Virus record (IMG/VR): IMGVR_UViG_3300025137_000197
Location: 1-28,511 of that record
DNA: 28,511 nucleotides
Direction: 5' to 3' (one strand)
Source of the DNA: a virus
Shown here: in pieces, positions 23,198-28,511 of the stretch
How the letters are laid out: every line of letters starts with the position of its first letter
How positions within the stretch are numbered: the first letter of the stretch is position 1
The notes under the pieces: generated by a model
Told to the model about the DNA's origin: nothing
Database searches by the model: none
The model's input: only the letters and a program-made list of their open reading frames with translations
Translations under genes and position numbers: made by a program

Positions 23198-24835
23198 ATG
23201 CCAACAGTACTACAACATAGAAGGGGTACAACTTCACAGAATAATTCATTTACGGGCGCAATTGGTGAAATTACTTATGATACAACGCTAGACACGTTGA
23301 GAGTTCATGATGGTAGCACAGCCGGCGGATTTACAAGTGTATCTCTTGGAGCAACACAAACCCTTACAAACAAAACATTAACTTCACCTGTTATTAATAC
23401 AGGTACATTCGGAACATCAATATTACCAACAAGCGCTGACGGTACAACATTGGGTTCTGCAACAAAAGAATTTTCAGATTTATTTTTAGCCGATGGTGCT
23501 ACCATTCAATTTGGTAATGACCAAGACGTTATAGTAACACACGACCCTGATGATGGTTTATTCTTAAAATCAAAAGCAACAGGTGACGATAATCCATTTG
23601 TTTTAACCTTACAATCAGGTGAAACTGATATCGCTGCCAATGACGTTCTAGGTAAAATTGCCTTTCAGGCACCAGATGAAGGAACAGGAACAGATGCAGT
23701 ATTAGTTGCCGCAGCTATTCAAGCTCGTTCTGAGGGTGACTTTGCGGCTGATGCTAATGCTACTGCCATTGACTTTATGGTTGGTGCTTCCGAAGCAGCT
23801 GCAACAAAAATGACTTTAAGTTCTGCAGGTGCATTAGCAGTTACTGCTGGATTAACAGCTACAACAGGTACATTTAGTGGAATACTAAAAACAGACGATA
23901 CAACTGCTGCAACAAGTACAACCGATGGTTCACTACAAACTGATGGTGGATTATCAGTTGCTTTAGATGCAGTTATAGGTGATGACCTTTTACTATTATC
24001 TGATGCAGCAATAATAAAATTTGGTGCTGATTCAGATATTAATATTACTCACGTAGCAGATACAGGTTTAACAACAAATGGTGACTTCACAGTAGGCGAT
24101 GACTTAATCTTAGGTTCAGATGCTTCTGTAATTAAGTTAGGTGCTAATTCAGACGTAACAATAACACATGTCGCTGATTCAGGTCTTACGATTTCTGTTC
24201 CAGCAACAGCAGATAACTCTACACCATTAGTAACACTTGCCGCAGGTGATAACGATATTGCCGCAGATGATGTGTTAGGACAAATTGACTTTAAGGCACC
24301 TGCTGAAGGTGCAGGTACTGATGCTCTATTAGCCGCAGGTACAATTAAGGTTGTCTCTGAAGGTAACTTTGCAGCTGATAATAACGCTGCTTCTATGATA
24401 TTTGCAACAGGTAAATCTGCTGCCGCAGGTACAGATGGTGGATTATTAACTATGACATCAACTGGTAAGTTAATTCTCAAAGATTTAGCAGCTGCTGACG
24501 GTTCGTCTGCAACTATTACTTTACAATCAGGTGATACTGATGTTGCCGCAAACGATGAACTTGGTGCAATCTTCTTCCAAGCACCTGACGAGGGTGCAGG
24601 TACCGATGCTATTACAGTGGCCGCAGCTATCGTAGCGATGGCTGAAGGAGACTTTAGTGCATCATCTAACGCAACTAAAATATCATTCAGAGCAGGTAAT
24701 TCAGAAACTGCCGTAGAGAAAGCAAAGATTGTTGGTTCAACAGGTAAGTTCCACGCAACACCAGATAGTATTCTTTTAATTAAGAACTCTGGTGGCACAA
24801 CACTAAAAACAGTTAACGGACACGCCGCAATTTAA
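23198..24835 (+). CDS. Tail fibre protein with internal repeats
   Basis: A 545-residue fibre-like protein. The N-terminus (VLQHRRGTTSQNNSFTGAIG, then EITYDTTLDTLRVHDG and TAGGF, residues 4-45) is the small domain found at the start of many phage fibres, similar to the N-terminal domain of major tropism determinant-type proteins. TLTNKTLTSPVINTGTF (55-71) is another common fibre motif. The shaft contains three related units at about 136-204, 344-410 and 439-505 (core: D-(I/V)-AA-x-D-x-LG-x-I-x-F-x-AP-x-EG-x-GTDA, later EG-(D/N)-F) and FGxxxDVxxTHxxDxGL units at 105-121, 275-291 and 314-330. The end is a short cap (ILLIKNSGGTTLKTVNGHAAI in part). It has a late promoter and TAGGAG. A receptor-binding or fibre-shaft role is likely. 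Confidence 0.75.
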   Translation: MPTVLQHRRGTTSQNNSFTGAIGEITYDTTLDTLRVHDGSTAGGFTSVSLGATQTLTNKTLTSPVINTGTFGTSILPTSADGTTLGSATKEFSDLFLADGATIQFGNDQDVIVTHDPDDGLFLKSKATGDDNPFVLTLQSGETDIAANDVLGKIAFQAPDEGTGTDAVLVAAAIQARSEGDFAADANATAIDFMVGASEAAATKMTLSSAGALAVTAGLTATTGTFSGILKTDDTTAATSTTDGSLQTDGGLSVALDAVIGDDLLLLSDAAIIKFGADSDINITHVADTGLTTNGDFTVGDDLILGSDASVIKLGANSDVTITHVADSGLTISVPATADNSTPLVTLAAGDNDIAADDVLGQIDFKAPAEGAGTDALLAAGTIKVVSEGNFAADNNAASMIFATGKSAAAGTDGGLLTMTSTGKLILKDLAAADGSSATITLQSGDTDVAANDELGAIFFQAPDEGAGTDAITVAAAIVAMAEGDFSASSNATKISFRAGNSETAVEKAKIVGSTGKFHATPDSILLIKNSGGTTLKTVNGHAAI

Positions 24836-24838
24836 TGG

Positions 24839-24867
24839 TTGACAAAGTACATATATAAATGTATTAT
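24839..24867 (+). promoter_or_regulatory. Sigma70-type promoter inside the late block
   Basis: Perfect TTGACA (24839-24844), a 17-base spacer and TATTAT (24862-24867), 26 bases before the next ATG with TAGGAG (24880-24885) between. It is unusual here because the other late genes have TATAAATA boxes instead. Confidence 0.72.
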
Positions 24868-24893
24868 GTTAATAATTATTAGGAGATTATGAA

Positions 24894-25853
24894 ATGACAG
24901 TAAGAGCCCCCTTATACTACGATGGCAGTAACAGTCTTATTGAGACTTCTGCAAGTGAAGTATTAGAGTATGTAAAACAAGCGATATTCCAATATGCCTC
25001 AAACCCATCTGTGACATGTTCACAGGTTTCTGGTAGTGGTAATATTTCACCAGTAATGAATGATACAAGATTTATCTCTTCAGCAACCGTAGTTCAAGTA
25101 TCTTCACACCCTGGCTCTGGTGCTTTACAAACAGCCACAACTGCTTTTGATAAGATATCACAAACAAAGGCTTCTGTAAGTGCGGCTGGAGATACTAATA
25201 GTGTGGCATTTCCTGTTTATTGGGATAACTCTGCTGGAGCGATTCGGTCTATGACAGAAGCAGACTTTGTTGATACTTTTATTAAACCAGCATTAGTTCT
25301 TATGACTGCTGCCAGTGAAGGAACAGCAGGTGATTATGGAGGAATGTTCACAATTCACAATGCAAATTCATTGAGTAATCATACACTAATTTCTTCTACT
25401 GCTGTTTTTATTGATACAAGAGCTGATGTCTCTGAATATGCAGCGGGTTCTATTGATGGTGCAGGTACTGCTCAAACACACAATGAAATAATAAACAGCT
25501 TCTTTCTTTTTAAAAGAGATGGTGTTGATAACACACCTGCGAGAACATTGTTGTTTATCGATAATACAAATAAAAACTTAAATCAATATGCAGAAGCAGA
25601 CATCGAATCGTTACTACAAAACTACACTAGAAAACTAGCAGTTGATGATGCTGTAGCTGCAGACCACAATATTGATTACAATATAAATGGTTCAGGTGTT
25701 GCAAAAGGAACGGCAATGACTGATACAAAACTTGATGGTTCAGGTACAGAAACAAATAGATTTGTTGGCGGTGATGATTATCGTTCACAGAAATTTCCTA
25801 ACGGTTCTGCTGCAACTATTTCTACTTTTACCTTTAAGGCACTTCGTTCTTAA
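24894..25853 (+). CDS. Probable virion structural protein, 319 aa
   Basis: The product begins MTVRAPLYYDGSNSLIETSA and is rich in A, S, T, N and D like the fibre proteins before it. It has a helix near the start (SEVLEYVKQAIFQYASNPSV), a central segment with MTEADFVDTFIKPALVLMTA (about 119-139), and a C-terminal part with GGDDYRSQKFPNG. There is no enzymatic motif, signal peptide or membrane helix. Position and composition suggest a tail or baseplate structural protein, as annotated for comparable genes in T4-like marine phages, but I cannot assign a T4 equivalent. It is preceded by a host-like sigma70 promoter rather than a late box, so it may be made earlier or more constitutively. Confidence 0.65.
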   Translation: MTVRAPLYYDGSNSLIETSASEVLEYVKQAIFQYASNPSVTCSQVSGSGNISPVMNDTRFISSATVVQVSSHPGSGALQTATTAFDKISQTKASVSAAGDTNSVAFPVYWDNSAGAIRSMTEADFVDTFIKPALVLMTAASEGTAGDYGGMFTIHNANSLSNHTLISSTAVFIDTRADVSEYAAGSIDGAGTAQTHNEIINSFFLFKRDGVDNTPARTLLFIDNTNKNLNQYAEADIESLLQNYTRKLAVDDAVAADHNIDYNINGSGVAKGTAMTDTKLDGSGTETNRFVGGDDYRSQKFPNGSAATISTFTFKALRS

Positions 25854-25855
25854 CT

Positions 25856-25863
25856 ATTAAATA
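25856..25863 (+). promoter_or_regulatory. Possible late promoter variant
   Basis: ATTAAATA, one to two changes from TATAAATA, 18 bases before ATG 25882, with GGAG (25870-25873) between. Similar placement to the other late boxes. Confidence 0.4.
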
Positions 25864-25881
25864 CTTTTTGGAGATTATATT

Positions 25882-26520
25882 ATGACTGAACTAAAAAACA
25901 TTCCCCTAGATACTAAACCACTTCCAGCAACAGACCAGACACCTATGTCAAAATATTTAGAACCTGTTCATTGGACAGATGATAAAGATACAATTTTTTG
26001 TCTTTGGCATAAAGATAATTTTATTCGTGCTGAGTTTACCAATGATGAAAGAACTCATGTAAGAGTTTATTACACAATAGAAGAAACTGGTAAAGAAACT
26101 GAAATTAACTTTAATTGGAATGAGGATGATAAGTACACACAAAAACTTTTGACACTTACTGATTTAGACACGATGCACGAAAACACATACAAAAGAATTA
26201 AACGAGAAGAAAGACATTTTAAAGAGTATGCTGTTCGTATTGGAAAAGAAATGGGTTTATTAATTGACCCTATTGCGTATTATGATAGTGAAACTCAATC
26301 ATCTAAAGTAGATACAAAATTTTATTCCTATGGTTTAAAACTTTTCTTTGAAGAGTTTAACGCAGAGAAACAAAAAGAAGATTTGTTTATTGTTAAACTT
26401 GCAGCCTTTGAACTAGATGTTGTTAAAAATTGTGAAGATAGAGAATTGAAATCTAAATTAAGAAAAGCAAAAGACCCCGTTGAAATTTTACAAACTCTTT
26501 TAGATATTAAGAATCTATAG
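25882..26520 (+). CDS. Conserved-looking protein of 212 aa, unknown
   Basis: The product starts MTELKNIPLDTKPLPATDQT and has two parts: a beta-rich N-terminal half (about residues 30-80, FCLWHKDNFIRAEFTND, VRVYYTIEETGKETEINFNW) and a helical C-terminal half (KRIKREERHFKEYAVRIGKE; LRKAKDPVEILQTLLDIKNL). It is charged and soluble, without a hydrophobic segment. No family is recognised. It is the last gene of the rightward block, and its final 14 bases overlap the end of the opposing glycosyltransferase gene. A tail-assembly or scaffolding role would fit the neighbours but is a guess. Confidence 0.62.
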   Translation: MTELKNIPLDTKPLPATDQTPMSKYLEPVHWTDDKDTIFCLWHKDNFIRAEFTNDERTHVRVYYTIEETGKETEINFNWNEDDKYTQKLLTLTDLDTMHENTYKRIKREERHFKEYAVRIGKEMGLLIDPIAYYDSETQSSKVDTKFYSYGLKLFFEEFNAEKQKEDLFIVKLAAFELDVVKNCEDRELKSKLRKAKDPVEILQTLLDIKNL

Positions 26521-27346
26521 CTTTAAAGACACCCTCAAAGTCTTTGTTCATAACATGTATAAGACATGCTGTTTTGCATGAATCATAACTACTGTCATTA
26601 AGAAAGAAACGATGCCAGTGGTCTGGTACTAAATCAAAGTTATCTTCTAGTTTGTATTTTTCCAAAATGTAAGAAATAAAAACTTCGTTATTGTAGAAGT
26701 ATCGATTATCCATGTCTTTGATTTCGTCAAGGACTTCTTTACATTCATCAAATCTTTTACTAAATTTTAATTTATCAGTAGCAGTTTTACTTCCACCCCA
26801 TATACCAGTATTAATCATACGATAGAACTTAGGTTCAATTAATTGTGATAGTAACATATGATGAAACATTTTTGTTTTGACTGACCAATGATACTTGTCA
26901 AGAGATTTATACCAATTATCTTTATCTCTCATTTCATGAACATTTTTAAATAATGCTAAATCATGTGTGTCATTACACCCCGAAACAATTTTTGTAAAAT
27001 CAAACTCGTTAAACATATTCTTTTTTATATTTTTTAGATTAGGAATAACATCTAAATCAAGATATAGAACTTGTTCGTATTGTTCAACGTACTCTTCTAA
27101 TTTAAAAAGTTTCCACATTGTAAGTTTATCAAACTCTTTAACAGAATCGGTTTGACTAGGCCTATCTAAAATATAATCAGCATCCCACATTTCTGCTAAT
27201 GCTTTGTGACCCTGTACAAGTCTTTCAAAATGTTTTTCAAACATATTTCCAGCACCACCAATTCTTGCAGAATTACTTCTTTCATCTAAATTAATAGATG
27301 TTGTGTACATACTAAAAATTAATCTTTTTTTCATATCGCCAGACAT
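26507..27346 (-). CDS. GT-A glycosyltransferase, copy 2
   Basis: The roughly 279-residue product is a GT8-like GT-A glycosyltransferase, moving a sugar from a nucleotide-sugar donor. The DxD metal motif is in VLYLDLDVIP (Asp97 and Asp99), and a second family-like motif is MINTGIWGG (about 190). DHWHRFF and ACLIHVMNKDF near the end correspond to the late histidine-bearing motifs of such enzymes. ATG 27346 is chosen because AAGGA lies 8 bases before it; a TTG two codons earlier and an ATG at 27334 are alternatives. It overlaps the end of its paralogue upstream and, at its 3' end, the convergent 25882 gene by 14 bases. The acceptor is unknown; virion or host envelope glycan is inferred. Confidence 0.75.
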   Translation of the reverse strand: MSGDMKKRLIFSMYTTSINLDERSNSARIGGAGNMFEKHFERLVQGHKALAEMWDADYILDRPSQTDSVKEFDKLTMWKLFKLEEYVEQYEQVLYLDLDVIPNLKNIKKNMFNEFDFTKIVSGCNDTHDLALFKNVHEMRDKDNWYKSLDKYHWSVKTKMFHHMLLSQLIEPKFYRMINTGIWGGSKTATDKLKFSKRFDECKEVLDEIKDMDNRYFYNNEVFISYILEKYKLEDNFDLVPDHWHRFFLNDSSYDSCKTACLIHVMNKDFEGVFKAIDS

Positions 27347-28199
27347 ATTCAAATTCCTTATTGATAGCGTGTACTATCTTTGTTTCTTTAGGTATATGCA
27401 TCTCATAATCATAAAAATAATGCCATTGGTTATTTAACCATTGAACAGGCACATTTTGTTTTTTTAATTTATATGAGAAAATTGTTTCGTTATCATATCC
27501 AAATGTATTTGTTATATTTATTGGATACATAGAATCCTTTTTATATTCATCACTTCTTAAATAGTGCATCAATTCAAATGACTTATCTAAATCTGAAAAG
27601 TAATTAAGTTTATTCCAATGTTCTTTATTGCAACCAATGATGCCTGTATTAACTACATCGCATTGTGGTGACAAACCATTTTCTTCTAACATTGCCATTG
27701 CGTTAAAGTATTTTGCTGATGGCGAACGAATAGAACCTTTAATTTCATCTAGATGATAATGTGTAGGTCGTATCTTATCATTGTTATGTAAAATTGCAAT
27801 ACCTTTAGATAAATCCCACACATCAAAAAAGTTTTCATTTGTTACAGGTATAGCATCAAAGTCTAGATAAAGAACTTCATCGTACTTATTGACAAGGTTT
27901 TCCATTAATGCTAACTTGTATTTGTTAACAATGTTATACATTGTGATAAACGGATAATTCTCTTTAAAGTGTTTTGCATACTCTTTGAAGTCTGTTGAAT
28001 ATTCATACATAAAGAACTTAACACCAAGTGCCTCTGCATAGCGTTTTTTGTTATCTATTAGTCTTTGATAGTGTTTTTGAAATTGTTGTTTGGTATGAAT
28101 ATTAGTTGGCGTTTTACCCTTTCTAATAATATCCTTATCGAAGAAATCGAGTTCCTCGTCTGGTATTTCAATATATAAACTAAAAATTGCCCTTGACAT
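27312..28199 (-). CDS. GT-A glycosyltransferase, copy 1
   Basis: The 295-residue product is a paralogue of the following gene and another GT8-like GT-A enzyme. EVLYLDFDAIP carries the DxD (Asp113, Asp115). Shared blocks with copy 2 are the N-terminal IFS-(L/M)-Y strand, F-x-KH-(Y/F)-x-RL, (V/I)-NTGI-x-G, (N)NE-x-(I/F), QWHYFY against HWHRFF, and (I)H-x-(I/M)-NK-(E/D)-FE. The start at 28199 has AGGTG (28204-28208 on the complement) as ribosome binding site. It is divergent from the epimerase gene, and the epimerase promoter's -35 box covers its start codon. Two tandem enzymes suggest two sequential sugar additions, or different donors; not resolvable from sequence. Confidence 0.77.
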   Translation of the reverse strand: MSRAIFSLYIEIPDEELDFFDKDIIRKGKTPTNIHTKQQFQKHYQRLIDNKKRYAEALGVKFFMYEYSTDFKEYAKHFKENYPFITMYNIVNKYKLALMENLVNKYDEVLYLDFDAIPVTNENFFDVWDLSKGIAILHNNDKIRPTHYHLDEIKGSIRSPSAKYFNAMAMLEENGLSPQCDVVNTGIIGCNKEHWNKLNYFSDLDKSFELMHYLRSDEYKKDSMYPINITNTFGYDNETIFSYKLKKQNVPVQWLNNQWHYFYDYEMHIPKETKIVHAINKEFEYVWRYEKKINF

Positions 28200-28221
28200 T
28201 AATCACCTAAATCTGTATAGT
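28193..28221 (+). promoter_or_regulatory. Sigma70-type promoter for the epimerase gene
   Basis: TTGACA (28193-28198), a 17-base spacer and TATAGT (28216-28221). The -35 box overlaps the start codon of the divergent glycosyltransferase gene. Confidence 0.7.
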
Positions 28222-28226
28222 ATGTA

Positions 28227-28255
28227 TTAGTATCATATATATGGAGTATTGTCAA
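28227..28255 (-). promoter_or_regulatory. Possible opposing promoter for the glycosyltransferase pair
   Basis: On the complement, TTGACA occupies 28255-28250, with weak -10 choices 17-18 bases on (TACTAA or ACTAAT). The -35 match is exact but the -10 is poor, so confidence is limited. Confidence 0.35.
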
Positions 28256-28511
28256 TGAAAATATTGGTTACAGGTTCAAGTGGATTTATCGGTTCACATG
28301 TAGTAAGAGAATTAAAAAAAGATAAACATTCAGTTTCAGAGTGGGATTTATTGAGAACATTTGAGGGAAATCCAGCACCCCTTAATTTTAAAGATATAAA
28401 AGAAGATTACTTATCACAATTTGATAGAGTAGTTCATCTGGCTGCATTAGCAGATGTTCGTAAATCAATGGATGACCCAGATAAATGGTATGAAACAAAT
28501 GTAGATTGGTC
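28255..28511 (+). CDS. NAD-dependent epimerase/dehydratase, 5' part
   Basis: The first 85 residues are visible before the window ends. MKILVTGSSGFIGSHVVREL carries the GxxGxxG dinucleotide-binding loop (Gly7, Gly10, Gly13) of the extended short-chain dehydrogenase family. VVHLAALADV and DPDKWYETNV follow at the usual distances. Such enzymes convert nucleotide sugars (epimerases, 4,6-dehydratases). The active-site YxxxK lies beyond the edge, so the exact reaction is not known. GGAG (28243-28246) precedes the ATG by 8 bases, and a sigma70-type promoter lies further up. Its place beside two glycosyltransferases suggests it makes their donor sugar. Confidence 0.8.
   Translation, partial: MKILVTGSSGFIGSHVVRELKKDKHSVSEWDLLRTFEGNPAPLNFKDIKEDYLSQFDRVVHLAALADVRKSMDDPDKWYETNVDW

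Noticed and set aside
23198-23335. Diversity-generating retroelement suggested by the Mtd-like N-terminal domain
   Set aside because: No reverse transcriptase, no template repeat and no C-type lectin variable region are visible; the domain alone is common on phage fibres.
24049-24798. Antisense ORF of about 249 codons inside the tail fibre gene
   Set aside because: Long antisense frames arise from the repetitive Ala/Asp/Thr codons of the fibre; composition is Ala/Pro/Ser/Val low complexity and there is no ribosome binding site or own promoter.
26525-26545. Hairpin AAAGAC/GTCTTT as a terminator between convergent genes
   Set aside because: Six A/T-rich pairs with a 9-base loop and no U-run on either strand; it lies in coding sequence and could be chance.

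Overview
The window is a low-GC piece of a T4-like contractile-tailed phage (myovirus) genome, most likely marine. The evidence is a collinear baseplate/tail block (gp5-, gp25-, gp6-, gp7-like, gp8- and DUF4815-type genes), T4-style late promoters (TATAAATA) in the gaps between late genes, tight gene packing with 1-40 base overlaps, and the accessory set typical of marine T4-like phages (sulfotransferase, 2OG-Fe(II) oxygenase, glycosyltransferases). No photosynthesis gene, integrase or transposase is visible, so the host cannot be named; a cyanobacterium or a SAR11-type bacterium is possible.

Layout. (1) 1-2542: a tight rightward cluster of small genes, a sulfotransferase and two paralogous GDSW (SGNH-like) proteins. 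(2) 2543-3228: about 690 bases with no convincing gene, richer in G+C than its surroundings, with two strong sigma70-type promoters and many inverted repeats. This is the best candidate for an undescribed structured RNA. (3) 3229-4195: very small, probably early genes behind two near-duplicate sigma70 promoter cassettes, including a 49-residue zf-CHCC zinc protein. (4) 4191-26520: a 22-kb rightward late block. It holds an unknown protein, a 2OG oxygenase, gp5, gp25, gp6, a gp7-like giant and a repeat-sharing companion, gp8, a 2160-residue DUF4815 protein, a coiled-coil protein, two recently duplicated short fibre-like proteins, a repeat-built tail fibre, a further probable structural protein and an unknown protein. 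(5) 26507-28199, minus strand: two paralogous GT-A glycosyltransferases, converging with and overlapping the end of the late block. (6) 28255-end: a divergent NAD-dependent sugar epimerase/dehydratase, cut by the window edge, behind a sigma70 promoter.

How the genes may work together. The central block builds the baseplate hub (gp5), the wedge (gp25, gp6, gp7-like, gp8), the outer baseplate or fibre attachment (DUF4815) and the fibres. The flanking sulfotransferase, SGNH-like, glycosyltransferase and epimerase genes look like a surface-modification toolkit acting on host envelope glycans or on virion proteins; that role is inference. Two promoter classes are apparent: sigma70-like for the small genes, the non-coding region, the epimerase and one structural gene, and T4-late-like for most of the tail block.
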